Below are positions 35,419-44,869 of a stretch of DNA of 64,000 nt, one piece after another. Under the pieces are notes generated by a model, which was not told the origin of the DNA, searched no databases, and was given only the letters and a program-made list of their open reading frames with translations. A program made the translations under genes and the position numbers. Origin of the DNA: Alphaproteobacteria bacterium (lineage in GTDB: Bacteria; Pseudomonadota; Alphaproteobacteria; UBA8366); contig JAJFJD010000033.1 of assembly GCA_021774335.1 (NCBI GenBank), forward strand, positions 1 to 64,000, written 5' to 3'. Every line of letters starts with the position of its first letter. The stretch's first letter is position 1.

Positions 35419-36252
35419 CTAGCCGCCTGCGCCCAATGCGTCGGCGACGGCGGCCATCTTCTCGGCCGTCGCTTCGTCGAGATCGGCGAACTCCGCGGCC
35501 AGCGTTTCGCGCTCGATGCGAACCGGCGTGGCACGTCCCTGAAATTCAATCACCTCATCGGGCAATTCGAGAACAAAGTGAAAATCGAACCCACGCCGGC
35601 TGAATCGGTCTGCGTCGCCCGCTTTAATCAGGAAGCCTGACTTGCTCCAATTCACGACTTCGTATTGACGATCGCGAACGAAAACCTTGGCGTTGACGCC
35701 GGGAACCCGAAAAGAATGCCGCCGGTCCGAGCTGCCGCGAACGCCGGATACGGCATTCCGCTGTAATACCTCGATCAGTTGCCCGACCGCGCCGGTCAGC
35801 GTGGCCAGCTTCTCGTCGGTCGACTGCACCCGGTCCTGCAGTGCGGAGATATCCTCTGGTTTCGGCTCGGCTTCGACGTCTGCCGTCGCGTCGTTGCCCG
35901 CTTCAACGCCGGTATCGGTCTCCGGCTCATCGGGTTCCGGTGACGAAGCGTCTTGGCCCTTATCCCCAGAGTCCGTCGGTACAGGATCGGCAACAGTTGC
36001 GGTATCCGCACCATTGGTCGCTGTCTCGGTCTCTGGTGGTTCCTCGAGCTTCCGCACATCACGGATCAACGTCCGCAAAAGCGGCGGCACCGCTGGTGAA
36101 TGATAGCCTTGCGACAAGGTAATGAGATCCAGCGCGTCGCCCAAAAGGACGATGTCCTTGCGCAGCAGCCGGTCGCCATTCACTGGCTCGGCCCCTGCCC
36201 GTCCGGAATCGTCACGTTCCGTTTCACCTGTGAACGACTTGTTGTCGCTCAT
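35419..36252 (-). CDS. PilZ domain protein with acidic linker
   Basis: A 277-residue soluble protein. The first 60 residues are moderately ordered, residues 70-135 are an acidic, threonine/proline-rich stretch that is probably disordered, and a short coiled coil is likely at about 136-165. The C-terminal PilZ domain has RRHSFR (177-182) and NWSKSG (201-206), the conserved cyclic-di-GMP contact sites. It could couple the second messenger to envelope or motility output. It lies just upstream of the O-antigen ligase-like gene on the same strand, so surface polysaccharide control is a possibility only. Confidence 0.82.
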   Translation of the reverse strand: MSDNKSFTGETERDDSGRAGAEPVNGDRLLRKDIVLLGDALDLITLSQGYHSPAVPPLLRTLIRDVRKLEEPPETETATNGADTATVADPVPTDSGDKGQDASSPEPDEPETDTGVEAGNDATADVEAEPKPEDISALQDRVQSTDEKLATLTGAVGQLIEVLQRNAVSGVRGSSDRRHSFRVPGVNAKVFVRDRQYEVVNWSKSGFLIKAGDADRFSRRGFDFHFVLELPDEVIEFQGRATPVRIERETLAAEFADLDEATAEKMAAVADALGAGG

Positions 36253-36728
36253 GATCCGTTACCCGTCCTCTCGCCAGCACACTCCGAGCGCGTCTTTGAC
36301 CCGTAAACCAAGCCAGCCATTAAACATGCAGGATACCCATCGGCAACATCACGCCCGATGACGTCGATTTCTGCCGCTTGCTGCCGTCGCCGTTCCTTGA
36401 TCACTTAGACCTTCCGCGTCCGATTCGCCCGGATGACCGATTACATTCCGTCATCCGCGAAACACGAAATAGACCGCAAACATCCAGGCTGGTGAGGTCA
36501 CGATTGCAGTGAAACACGCTAACCGCGTCATCATGACAACCGACTCCGACCAAGGCATTCCAGATTTCTCCGGTGCGATTCTATTCTTTGTTATATTTCA
36601 AGCGTATAAGAGTTGACCGGCGGGCTTCAAACATCCATGAGCACAGTCGCCCGGCGCAGCGGTATTAATCCGAATTGCATCCGGGAGAAAAGCATATTGC
36701 CGGGGGTATTGGTCGGCGCCGGTTGCTA
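36253..36728. other. Intergenic region, no gene recognised
   Basis: About 475 bp between the PilZ gene and a small membrane protein gene. Several short frames are open on both strands but none has a ribosome site or protein-like composition that I could support. The PilZ gene's promoter is probably in the left part. Confidence 0.3.
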
Positions 36729-37037
36729 TTACCGGACGCGCAGTGCCCGCGGAATACCTGCGACCCGCCCGGGTAATCCCGTCGCAGTGTCCGGATGATA
36801 ATCCCGGTCCCATTGCTCACGCTGGCTGTGCTGTTGAGCGCGCGCGGACCGGCGGAAATCTTCAAGCTCGCCGGGCCTTATCCCATTGACGCTTTCGCCC
36901 GCCGCTGAATGCGCTGTTGCCAACGAGCCGGCCGCCGGCCCACCGCGGCGAAGCGTGCGGCGCCGGGCGTAAATCGCGAGCACAAAGGCTAGGCCAATAC
37001 CGAGGCCAATCAGGGCGGACAGTATGGTCACTGTCAT
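36729..37037 (-). CDS. Small membrane protein, hypothetical
   Basis: A 102-residue protein with one N-terminal membrane helix (ILSALIGLGIGLAFVLAIYA) followed by RRRTLRR, which marks the cytoplasmic side, and a glutamine/arginine-rich tail. The ATG is preceded by GGAGGGAG at proper spacing, strong support for a real gene. No family recognised. Confidence 0.55.
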   Translation of the reverse strand: MTVTILSALIGLGIGLAFVLAIYARRRTLRRGGPAAGSLATAHSAAGESVNGIRPGELEDFRRSARAQQHSQREQWDRDYHPDTATGLPGRVAGIPRALRVR

Positions 37038-37364
37038 GGTCGCTCCCTCCGTATCCTTTTTTCTTATTGTGCCCTTCGCACCGCGTCGGGAGGTACGGCA
37101 AATCCGAATTAGCCCTCTCGTATTAAGCAGAGAGTAAAGAGCCGTTATTAGATCGGAAATTCTTCGACCATTTGGTGAGATTGAATAACGAAGGTTGGTT
37201 AACGTGGCTGTTTACTTTGATTTTTATTACTCCTAAAGGACGAATACTGAATTGTATTGAGCAGCGGCTTCCTATATGATCGCCCTTCATCCGCGAGGGG
37301 CTCCGGATGAGGAATACGGGTGGAAAACAAACCCGTACATATGGGTCAAGTAATTGGAGGTCGG
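37038..37364. promoter_or_regulatory. Divergent intergenic region before mlaC-like gene
   Basis: About 330 bp of AT-rich DNA between divergent genes. A 7-bp inverted repeat TCATCCG/CGGATGA (37287-37293 and 37304-37310) lies 55 bp before the mlaC-like start, in what would be its leader. The TTGGAGG ribosome site at 37352-37358 decides the start at 37365. Promoter elements were not identified with confidence. Confidence 0.35.
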
Positions 37365-37985
37365 ATGACTTTGGGCCGGCTTATAGTTTTGAGCCTTTTG
37401 TTCTGCGCGATGGCGTTTCAACCCGTCGCGGCTGCGAACAAAACCTCACCAGAAGAAGCGTCGAAGTTCATACAGGAACTAGGGAATAATGCGGTCACGC
37501 TGCTTGCCGATAAGGCAATTCCCCTATCTGAGCGGGAAGCCAAAATTCGCGACCTGCTGCGAAAGCACTTCGATCTAACGACGATCGGAAGGTTTGTCCT
37601 GAGTAAGAATTGGCGAACCGCGTCACCGGATCAGCGAGAAGAGTATCTCAACCTCTTCAGCGAGTTTGTGGTTCGTACTTATGCAGTCCGTTTGGGTGGA
37701 TACGCCGGTGAGGCTTTCAATATCACCTCGGCAAAACCGCTCGGCAAACGCGACGCGATCGTCGTAACGGAAATCGCCCGCCGGGCAGGGCCGCCCCTTA
37801 AGGCGGGTTGGCGGGTTCGGAATAGAGGAAGCGGCCATAAAATAATCGACGTCATGGTCGAAGGGGTCAGCATGGCGGCAGCACAGCGATCAGAGTTCGA
37901 GACAATCGTCCGAAAAGAAGGGGTAGTGGGGCTCATAGAAATCCTTCGGGCGAAAGTATCATCATTCTCGGCGAGATCCTCATAA
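37365..37985 (+). CDS. MlaC/Ttg2D family phospholipid-binding protein
   Basis: The product is 206 residues from the Met at 37365, following TTGGAGG; a GTG further upstream has no ribosome site. It has a signal peptide (LIVLSLLFCAMAFQPVAAA) cleaved near residue 24, then the Tol_Tol_Ttg2 fold with LRKHFDLTTIGRFVLSKNW and PDQREEYLNLFSEFV. Family members carry phospholipids across the periplasm for the MlaFEDB ABC transporter. No other Mla gene is adjacent, so here it is a stand-alone copy. A Sel1 protein gene follows after 24 bp. Confidence 0.87.
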   Translation: MTLGRLIVLSLLFCAMAFQPVAAANKTSPEEASKFIQELGNNAVTLLADKAIPLSEREAKIRDLLRKHFDLTTIGRFVLSKNWRTASPDQREEYLNLFSEFVVRTYAVRLGGYAGEAFNITSAKPLGKRDAIVVTEIARRAGPPLKAGWRVRNRGSGHKIIDVMVEGVSMAAAQRSEFETIVRKEGVVGLIEILRAKVSSFSARSS

Positions 37986-38009
37986 GTCTGGCGATGTTGG
38001 AGGAGCGCT

Positions 38010-38891
38010 ATGAAAACGCGGAATAATCGATTACAGGCCGGCAGCGTGTGGGCGCCCGGCTTGGTGCGGAAAATCAGGACGGTTGGAATCGCCGTTATTA
38101 CGGCAGCGGCGGTGAGCAGCATGGCCGCCGTGTCCAATGCGTCCGCCGGATTTGACGACGGGTGGCAAGCGTATCAGCGGGGGGACTTCCTGACCGCGTT
38201 CAACGAATGGCAGCCGCTCGCGGCGCTAGGGGACTCCCGGGCGCAGTTCAACATCGGCGTGATGTATGACGAAGGGAAAGGCCTGCACCAGGATCGCAGC
38301 AAGGCGATCGAATGGTGGACCAAAGCCGCCGACCAGGGCGACTCTCAAGCACAACACAACCTCGGTCTGGCCTACCTGGCCGGCACCGGCGTCAACCAGA
38401 GTTACGGGAATGCCGTTTCCTGGCTAAAGAAAGCTGCGGGACAAGGCCTCGTCCGGTCGCAATACGCCCTCGGCCGCATGTATGACTACGGTTTCGGAGT
38501 CGACAAGAGCGAGCCGGAAGCCTCCAAATGGATTCTCATGGCGGCGGAGCAAGGCTTCGACAAGGCCCAATACAATATGGGCAAGCGATACCGGGACGGT
38601 TTCGGTGTCACGATGGACAAGGCCGCATCGGCGAAATGGTTCCTCGCAGCCGCGCGCCAAGGCCATGTCCGGGCGCAGCACCGGATTGGCGTTCGCCTTG
38701 CCAATGGCGATGGCGTCAAGAAAGACATTGTCGCCGCGTTCATGTGGTTGACCCTATCCGCCCGCGGCGGCAACAAATCGGCTGCCGATAAGCGGGACGA
38801 GATCAGACCGACCCTGTCGGCCGAGCAACACCAGGAAGCGGAACGCATGATCGACGACTGGAAACCGAAGCAGGCCCAAGCGAAAAGCTAG
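38010..38891 (+). CDS. Sel1-repeat protein (periplasmic)
   Basis: A 293-residue protein with a long N-terminal signal (to about residue 46) and roughly five or six Sel1 repeats between residues 50 and 260, for example GDSRAQFNIGVMYDEGKG, SQAQHNLGLAYLAGTGV and SQYALGRMYDYGFGV. Sel1 solenoids mediate protein-protein contacts in envelope signalling or assembly. It is 24 bp after the MlaC-like gene, so they are probably co-transcribed. Its partner is unknown. Confidence 0.85.
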   Translation: MKTRNNRLQAGSVWAPGLVRKIRTVGIAVITAAAVSSMAAVSNASAGFDDGWQAYQRGDFLTAFNEWQPLAALGDSRAQFNIGVMYDEGKGLHQDRSKAIEWWTKAADQGDSQAQHNLGLAYLAGTGVNQSYGNAVSWLKKAAGQGLVRSQYALGRMYDYGFGVDKSEPEASKWILMAAEQGFDKAQYNMGKRYRDGFGVTMDKAASAKWFLAAARQGHVRAQHRIGVRLANGDGVKKDIVAAFMWLTLSARGGNKSAADKRDEIRPTLSAEQHQEAERMIDDWKPKQAQAKS

Positions 38892-39075
38892 CCGGCGCAA
38901 AGAATCACTCCCATGCCTTAACCAGTGGTGCAGCTGGTATTGCGGCCGTCGTTGTCGGCGGCCGCGACTCGTCCATGCCCAGAATCCGTGATACGTTCCG
39001 TCCGGCGCATTGGCCTACCGCCCGACGGGTGGGTAATGGCTTGCACAACCGACACCCGCGAGAAGGCACCACATA

Positions 39076-39561
39076 ATGGCGATCAAGGAAGGCGATCCCC
39101 TGCCCTCGAAAACCTTGCACCGGCTCGGGGACGATGGCGCACCGAAGCCACTGTCGACCGACGAATACTTTGCCGGGAAACGTGTCGTCCTCTTCGCTGT
39201 GCCCGGCGCCTTTACCCAAACCTGTTCTGCCCGGCACTTGCCCGGCTTTGTAAATTATGCGGACGCGATCAAGGCGAAAGGCGTCGACGAAATCGTCTGT
39301 ATCGCGGTAAACGACGCTGCAGTCATGGATGCCTGGGGCAAAGCGAAAGACGAGCGCCGTTCCATCACGATGCTATCGGACGGGAATGCCGATTTTACGA
39401 CGGCAGTCGGCATGGAAATCGACCGCCGTGCAAGCGGCATGGGTGTCCGGTCCAAACGCTATGCCATGGTCGTCGACGACGGCGTGATCAAAAGGCTCAA
39501 CCTGGAACCGGACGGCAGCTATGGCGTCTCCAGCGCAGAGACAATTCTGAAGGACCTATAG
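39076..39561 (+). CDS. Peroxiredoxin, Prx5 family
   Basis: The 161-residue protein has the peroxidatic cysteine Cys50 in PGAFTQTCSARHLPGF and the Prx5-type motif around IVCIAVNDAAVMDAWGKA. It reduces hydroperoxides with electrons from glutaredoxin or thioredoxin in the cytoplasm. The gene is monocistronic and ends at a hairpin shared with the convergent EmrB-type gene. Cysteine content beyond Cys50 is low, which fits the single-cysteine type or one with a distant resolving cysteine. Confidence 0.88.
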   Translation: MAIKEGDPLPSKTLHRLGDDGAPKPLSTDEYFAGKRVVLFAVPGAFTQTCSARHLPGFVNYADAIKAKGVDEIVCIAVNDAAVMDAWGKAKDERRSITMLSDGNADFTTAVGMEIDRRASGMGVRSKRYAMVVDDGVIKRLNLEPDGSYGVSSAETILKDL

Positions 39562-39565
39562 CGCC

Positions 39566-39587
39566 GGGTGACTGCTGTCAGTCGCCC
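39566..39587. terminator. Bidirectional hairpin between peroxiredoxin and emrB-like gene
   Basis: GGGTGACTG (39566-39574) pairs with CAGTCGCCC (39579-39587) around a CTGT loop, with one G-T pair. It lies in the 16-bp gap and overlaps the last codons of the emrB-like gene. It is the only plausible terminator for these convergent genes; the T run is short. Confidence 0.5.
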
Positions 39588-41152
39588 TTCTCGTCCGATG
39601 CATCTCTCGGTTTCGCGCGCCCCAGTATCCACGCGGGGATCAAGGTCAGTACGAACATCACTGTGATCATGACGAACCCGTCCTGGAACCCTAGTGTCGC
39701 GGCCTGTGCCTCGATGACCTGACCGAGGTAATGCAACGCCCCCGATTGGTGCAAGGCCTCGGGCACGCCAGCTTCATTCATGATGTCGGCAACCCGGTCC
39801 AACAATTCGCGGCTTGCCGGATTTCCGGCGGTTTGGGTTGCGGTCAGCGCTTCGCCATGAAACTGCGTCCGCTGCTCCATGAACACCACCAACGAGGCAA
39901 TTCCGCAGGAGCCGCCGAATTGGCGACAGAAGTTCATGGTACCGGATCCCTTGTTGAGCTGCTCCGGCGTCAAGGCCCGCAACGCCGCCGCGCTGACCGA
40001 CGGCATGATCAGCGCCATGCCGGACCGGGCGACGACGATAAACAGACTCAGCGTCCAGAAGGATGTGTTCACGTCGGCGCCGCTCATCAGGAAATTTCCT
40101 AGTGCGAACAGGCTGACCCCCACCATCACCATAATATGGGCCGGGAAACGGTCCACCAGCCGGCCGAACAATGGTGTTCCCGAAATCACCAGGATGCCGG
40201 CGGGAACCAGGAGGAACCCGGCCAAGCTCGCCGAGAATCCTTGCACCTCCTGGACGAAGATCGGAATGATGTAGTTCGAGGCGAAATTACCGATCCCGAA
40301 TACGAAAGACACCATGACCGCCGAGGCGAATTGCGCATTGCGGAACAGCGAGAAATCCAACAACGGCGACGACGACCGCAGTTGCAAGATGATGAACCAA
40401 GTGGCGGCGCCGAGGCCGGTTGCCAACATCAGCAAAAGCGTGTCCGAGAACCAACCGAACCGTTGCCCGTTCGCTCCCGCCGACAGCAGAAAGACCAGCG
40501 CGGTGCAGAGCAGTATGAAGCCAGACCAATCGAAGTGCGGCATCTTGCCGAATTTGAGCCGGCCCGGCATGAAAATTAAACCGAGCGTCATTGAGAAAAG
40601 ACACAGCGGCACCGGCACCAAAAAAATCTGTCTCCAGCTCACCGCATCGATCACGATCCCGCCAAACATGGGCCCTAGCATGGGCGCGATCTGAATGCCC
40701 ATGCCATAGATTCCCATGGCAAAACCGCGACGCTGCACTGGAAAGACCCGGAAGATCAGCGCCATGACCATCGGCTGAATGGCGCCGGCAGCGAATCCTT
40801 GGATAACACGGCCGAGAATGAGAAATTCGAGATTGTTGGCCGTCATCGTGACGGCCGTTCCGACCAGGAAGATCACGTTGATGATCAGAAAAGCGAGTTT
40901 TTCGCCCAAACTGTTGGCCAGCCATGCGCTTAGCAACTGACTCGCGACCATCGTCGCGATGAACGCGGTGGCGATCCATTGGGCCCGGTCCTGGCCGATC
41001 CCAAAGGTGCCCATCACGCTCGGGACCGCCACGTTGACGATCGTCGCCGAGAGAATCATCGCGACCGCGCCAGTAACGCCGGCAAGTGTTACATACCAGC
41101 GATAGGACGGCCCATACCGCTCAAATAGGGCGTCAACGTCCCCGGATATCAA
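39578..41152 (-). CDS. MFS drug efflux protein, DHA2 family (EmrB-like)
   Basis: The 524-residue protein has 14 hydrophobic segments, as expected for the 14-TMS DHA2 family. GIGQDRAQWIATAFIA and GRVIQGFAAGAIQPM are the family's early-helix and motif B/C-like segments. It exports hydrophobic drugs or host-derived compounds with a membrane fusion protein, and the EmrA-like gene upstream overlaps its start by 20 bp, so they form one operon. The outer-membrane partner is not present. No regulator gene (MarR/TetR) is seen next to them. Confidence 0.9.
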   Translation of the reverse strand: MISGDVDALFERYGPSYRWYVTLAGVTGAVAMILSATIVNVAVPSVMGTFGIGQDRAQWIATAFIATMVASQLLSAWLANSLGEKLAFLIINVIFLVGTAVTMTANNLEFLILGRVIQGFAAGAIQPMVMALIFRVFPVQRRGFAMGIYGMGIQIAPMLGPMFGGIVIDAVSWRQIFLVPVPLCLFSMTLGLIFMPGRLKFGKMPHFDWSGFILLCTALVFLLSAGANGQRFGWFSDTLLLMLATGLGAATWFIILQLRSSSPLLDFSLFRNAQFASAVMVSFVFGIGNFASNYIIPIFVQEVQGFSASLAGFLLVPAGILVISGTPLFGRLVDRFPAHIMVMVGVSLFALGNFLMSGADVNTSFWTLSLFIVVARSGMALIMPSVSAAALRALTPEQLNKGSGTMNFCRQFGGSCGIASLVVFMEQRTQFHGEALTATQTAGNPASRELLDRVADIMNEAGVPEALHQSGALHYLGQVIEAQAATLGFQDGFVMITVMFVLTLIPAWILGRAKPRDASDEKGD

Positions 41153-42326
41153 TATTGACCTCGACCATCATGCCCGGCCGCAGTTTCCGAACCTGCTGGT
41201 CAATCGCAATTCGAACCGGAAGACGCTGGGTAATTTTCGTGAAGTTCCCGCTGGGATTCGGCGTTGGCAGCAGTGCGAACTCACTCGTTGTGGAGCTGCC
41301 GATGACGGCGACCTTACCGACAAACTCATGATCGGGATAGGCGTCGACGAGAACCTCTACAGGCTGACCGATCTTCAATTTCCGAATCTCGGTTTCCTTG
41401 ATATTGGCCTCAATCCAGATTTGCGTCGGGTCATGGACGATGGCGAGCCGCTGGCCCGGCGTCACGTATTCGCCCATCTCGACGAAAGTCTTATCGACGA
41501 GGCCATCGACCGATGCGCGGATCGTTCGATCCGCGATATCGAGTTTCTGCTGGTCTTCCTTCGCTTGAAGTTCGGCTTCTTCGAAGCGGAGCATTTCATT
41601 CTCACCATCGAGAACGTCAAGCCGCGCCCGATCCGCCTTCGCCTCGAGCATGCGCGCGCGGGCCTGCTGCAGAACGGCGACCGCTTGCCGGTAGTCGCCG
41701 TCGATCTTGCGCATGTTGGTACGCGCTTCGTCGAGCTGCCGTCGCGGAATGACTTTCTTTGCGAACAGCGAATTCGCACGAGAGAGATTTCTTTTCGCCA
41801 GGTCGAGCTGCGGGTCGAGTGCGCCCACGGCCGCCGCCGCCGCCCCCCGTGCCGAAACCAAGGTTTGGTAACGCGTCTGTGTTTGCTGGTCGATCAAACC
41901 ACGTTCAGTCGCCATCCTCGCCCGGTCCGCTTGAATGCGTTTCCGTCGCGATTCCAGTTCGCGCAACTGCAGTTTGGATTCGCGTGAATCGATCGTTATC
42001 AGAACCTGGCCGGTGGAGACAGCCGCCCCTTCCGTGACGGCGATATTCGTCACCCAGCCGGCGACGCGGCTGCTAACGGTAATAAGATTGCCGGTGATGC
42101 GCGCATCGTACTCATAGACATGCGTGACGCGTTCGTGAATTTCCGTCGCGGCCCACGTCCCCGCAGCGACGATAGCGATCGCGGCTGCGACATGCTGCAG
42201 CTTCAAATGGCGTCGTTTGCCGACATCATGCGACAGCCCGCGCAGAAAGCGCCGCGTCGTAAACGGGAGCTTCGCACTTTCCTTCGTTGTCTGCGCCGGC
42301 ACCGGTGCATCGTTCGCATCAGGCAA
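41133..42326 (-). CDS. HlyD-family membrane fusion protein (EmrA-like)
   Basis: A 397-residue periplasmic adaptor. It has one N-terminal membrane helix (LQHVAAAIAIVAAGTWAATE, about 43-62), a lipoyl/barrel-sandwich half (TVSSRVAGWVTNIAVTEGAA), a long coiled-coil hairpin at about 120-250 rich in Arg/Ala/Leu, then the second barrel half (IRASVDGLVDKTFVEMGEYV). It pairs with the EmrB-like transporter. The overlap of 20 bp and common strand show co-expression. The 420 bp upstream contains the likely promoter. Confidence 0.9.
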   Translation of the reverse strand: MPDANDAPVPAQTTKESAKLPFTTRRFLRGLSHDVGKRRHLKLQHVAAAIAIVAAGTWAATEIHERVTHVYEYDARITGNLITVSSRVAGWVTNIAVTEGAAVSTGQVLITIDSRESKLQLRELESRRKRIQADRARMATERGLIDQQTQTRYQTLVSARGAAAAAVGALDPQLDLAKRNLSRANSLFAKKVIPRRQLDEARTNMRKIDGDYRQAVAVLQQARARMLEAKADRARLDVLDGENEMLRFEEAELQAKEDQQKLDIADRTIRASVDGLVDKTFVEMGEYVTPGQRLAIVHDPTQIWIEANIKETEIRKLKIGQPVEVLVDAYPDHEFVGKVAVIGSSTTSEFALLPTPNPSGNFTKITQRLPVRIAIDQQVRKLRPGMMVEVNIDIRGR

Positions 42327-42747
42327 AGTTTGGCCTCCATAGGGCCGTCATTAATACCATTCTTATCCCACAGACAGGCAGCGCCACGGAACGAGCGCTG
42401 TGCTCGCAATCAGACGGGCTTAGTATCGACACCAACCGACTGCTCAATTTCGATGCGTATCTCTATTTATAGTCATCTACGCCACAAAGGAGAAATCCGA
42501 AATTCCCGATGAAACGCAATAACGACCGAAATCGCCACATTGAAACGGGATTCGCACAGCCACAGCGCTAGCCTGTGAAAGTGTCCTTTGGATTCTATCA
42601 GATAGCGAAAAATGGTTAACGGATCGCCAAATTCACGCAGTCCGTACCCCCGTATTCACTCGCTTAACGCGCAGTTAATGAAAAACATGCAATGAATGCC
42701 GTTGGTAATTACTGCCGTAACCCGCGCCCAACCACGATTCAGCCCCC
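42327..42747. promoter_or_regulatory. Intergenic region between emrA-like gene and 42748 gene
   Basis: About 420 bp, divergent promoters expected. Two short AT-rich segments (around 42355-42370 and 42610-42690) are likely promoter zones. A 20-codon frame from 42509 was considered and not accepted. No palindrome suggestive of a MarR/TetR operator was identified with confidence. Confidence 0.3.
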
Positions 42748-43242
42748 ATGCCCGACACCGCTCCGTCCTTCGAAGAATTCCAACAACGTGTGAAGGGCAC
42801 GAATATCTGCGAGCAAACTTTGCTTGCGACGGACTATCTGAATCATATCAACGAGCCGATCATGCTGCTCGAAATGGTGGCGGACGTCCCGGAACTCTTG
42901 GACGAACTCGCCGAATGGCAACCCAAGACCTATGCCGAACATTTTCGCGACAGCAGTTTCACCGACAAGGATTTGGCCATCGAAGCCTACGAATGGTCAC
43001 CCGACCGATATCGTCTCCGCTTCGAGCAAACGATCAATTCGGCTAACCAATGCATCGCCACGGCCATCGATGCTCTCGGAAAACTGATTGAGCAGGAACG
43101 TTCGGACGACGTCCGCATCCTGTGTACGGAAGTGTCCACCTTGCTGGGTGACCTCGTGGACCGGGCGGGCTCGATCATTCACGGCACCGTGGATCGAAGC
43201 GCTCAAACGCAGATCGATCAGATCATGGATGACGCCGGCTGA
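42748..43242 (+). CDS. Hypothetical protein (164 aa)
   Basis: A soluble, acidic, mostly helical protein without signal peptide or membrane segment. Segments such as LLEMVADVPELLDELAEW and AIDALGKLIEQERSDD suggest a helical bundle. No family or catalytic residue was recognised. It is divergent from the EmrAB-like operon and ends 8 bp from the convergent TauE-like gene, so it is monocistronic. The unbroken codon structure supports a real gene. Confidence 0.6.
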   Translation: MPDTAPSFEEFQQRVKGTNICEQTLLATDYLNHINEPIMLLEMVADVPELLDELAEWQPKTYAEHFRDSSFTDKDLAIEAYEWSPDRYRLRFEQTINSANQCIATAIDALGKLIEQERSDDVRILCTEVSTLLGDLVDRAGSIIHGTVDRSAQTQIDQIMDDAG

Positions 43243-43249
43243 CGGCCGC

Positions 43250-44017
43250 TCATACCAGCTGCCACAGCAGCGAAACACCACCAAACATCACCGCAACATC
43301 GACGATCAGCGTGTGTAATTTGATCTTCATGCGGTCGACCATCCATTTGGCGGTGTAGGCGCCCGGCAACGTACACACGCCGATCAGGATGGCGGCCAAC
43401 GCCAACTCCAGCGTGATCAGCCCATAGAAGCCAAAACCGATCGTCTTCAGCGAGTGCATGACGATGCTGGTGCCGGCCTTGGTGCCGATCACCGCCGCGC
43501 CGCGCAACCCCATGCCAAGCAGCAAGGCAACCAGGATCGGCCCGCCACCGGATATGGTGCCGGAAGCGATGCCGTATCCGAATCCGAAAACCGTGGTACC
43601 CGCCGGCGACGGCCGGATGACCCGTTCGCTACGCGCGAACAGCCGCCGGGCGGGCACGGACAAGACAAGGAACCCGCCCACTAAAACCGTCAAAATATCC
43701 GCCGGCAGCCAATCGTAGATCGATACCCCCAGCAGCACGCCGAAAGTCGCCCCGATCAGAATCCGGCCAACGAATGGCCACTGAACCGAATGGCGAAAAA
43801 CCCAAAGCCGGGACGTGCTGCCCAGCAGCATGGCGACGGCGATCACAGGTATCACGCCTTTGATGCCAACCAAGGGCACCAGCATCGGCAGCATCAACAA
43901 GCTCACGCCGGTTCCCGCCAGCCCGCCGAGCACGGAGCTGACATACGCGACGAGGGCGACCAGCAATAACGTCGCAAGACTGACGTCCGCCAGTGTGAAG
44001 CTGCCGGCATCAGGCAT
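43250..44017 (-). CDS. TauE/SafE family sulfite/anion exporter
   Basis: The product is 255 residues from the Met at 44017; this start overlaps the preceding methyltransferase gene by 8 bp and gives a normal family length. About 7-8 membrane segments are seen, with the repeat signatures SSVLGGLAGTGVSLLMLPML and GTISGGGPILVALLLGMGLR. Members export sulfite, sulfonate breakdown products or other organic anions. The overlap with the methyltransferase implies translational coupling. The substrate is not shown. Confidence 0.87.
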   Translation of the reverse strand: MPDAGSFTLADVSLATLLLVALVAYVSSVLGGLAGTGVSLLMLPMLVPLVGIKGVIPVIAVAMLLGSTSRLWVFRHSVQWPFVGRILIGATFGVLLGVSIYDWLPADILTVLVGGFLVLSVPARRLFARSERVIRPSPAGTTVFGFGYGIASGTISGGGPILVALLLGMGLRGAAVIGTKAGTSIVMHSLKTIGFGFYGLITLELALAAILIGVCTLPGAYTAKWMVDRMKIKLHTLIVDVAVMFGGVSLLWQLV

Positions 44018-44840
44018 CTGCCGTGGTGTCCGCTGTAGCCAGATTGCGCTGGAACAGATACTCGTCGCACCCAGTGCCGAAAACGCCAATCCTCGATTCC
44101 GTAACGCTGCGCCGGCATTCGAACCCACGGGCCGATACGAAGCTGGTCGCGTCCTCCGGCGTTATCGATTCGTACGGATATCCGCCGAGCCAATCCTCGA
44201 CGTCGTGGTGCCAATTCATGCCGCGCCGGGTGCGATAGGTCTCGATATAGCGTTTCGGGTTTTGCCCGCCCAAGAGCAACCGCAGCAGTACCAGCGGCTT
44301 GTAAATGCACTTCGCGAGAACCGGGAACCACGGTTTAAACCGCGAGTACCATCGTTTCTCCCAGTGCCAAAACCCGCAAAACCGTGTCTTGCCATAGAGA
44401 GCGATCAAGAATTGCCCACCCGGCTTCACGAACTTCGAGGCGGAGGCGATAGCGCGATACATATCGCCCGTGTGATGCAGCACGCCCCAGGAATAGACAA
44501 TATCGAAGTCGCCGTGACGCTCCGGCGTCATGCTGAGAACATCATCGCGCATACATTGCCACGCGCCGGCCGGCGCATGCCGTTCCAAAACCGACGTGGC
44601 GGCGGCAACTGAATTCGGGTCATAATCAACGGCAACCACCTCACGCGCACCGAGTTTGATCGCGGCAAGCGAGAAAAGTCCGGACCCGCACCCGATATCG
44701 AGAAAACGAGCGCCCTTAATCCGATCGTCCGGGAAGAATTCCCGCAAAGATGCGACGGCTTCATCGATTTTACCGGGATCGAGAGTATCCGCATAACTCT
44801 GCCAATTTTCGCCGAAGGCGAAGCGTACTGTATCGGCCAT
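44010..44840 (-). CDS. Class I SAM-dependent methyltransferase
   Basis: A 276-residue enzyme with SAM-binding motif FLDIGCGSGLF (46-56), acidic residue of motif II in VVAVDYDPNSV and a YSWGVLHHTGD post motif, as in Methyltransf_11/23. A basic aromatic insert (FWHWEKRWYSRFKPWF) could form a substrate cap. An AAGGA ribosome site precedes the ATG. It is coupled to the TauE-like gene. A degraded gene lies immediately upstream on the same strand (44870-45068), suggesting this operon once began with a dehydrogenase. Confidence 0.83.
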   Translation of the reverse strand: MADTVRFAFGENWQSYADTLDPGKIDEAVASLREFFPDDRIKGARFLDIGCGSGLFSLAAIKLGAREVVAVDYDPNSVAAATSVLERHAPAGAWQCMRDDVLSMTPERHGDFDIVYSWGVLHHTGDMYRAIASASKFVKPGGQFLIALYGKTRFCGFWHWEKRWYSRFKPWFPVLAKCIYKPLVLLRLLLGGQNPKRYIETYRTRRGMNWHHDVEDWLGGYPYESITPEDATSFVSARGFECRRSVTESRIGVFGTGCDEYLFQRNLATADTTADA

Positions 44841-44869
44841 GTATTACTCGGTTCCTTTAGTCATGCGGC

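Noticed and set aside
38942..38965. A GC-rich hairpin (GCGGCCG/CGGCCGC) between the Sel1 and peroxiredoxin genes
   Set aside because: Seven-base arms but no T run and a GC-rich context; not enough to call a terminator.
42509..42571. A 20-codon frame with a distant AAGGAG upstream
   Set aside because: The spacing is about 16 nt and the peptide has no signature; likely chance.
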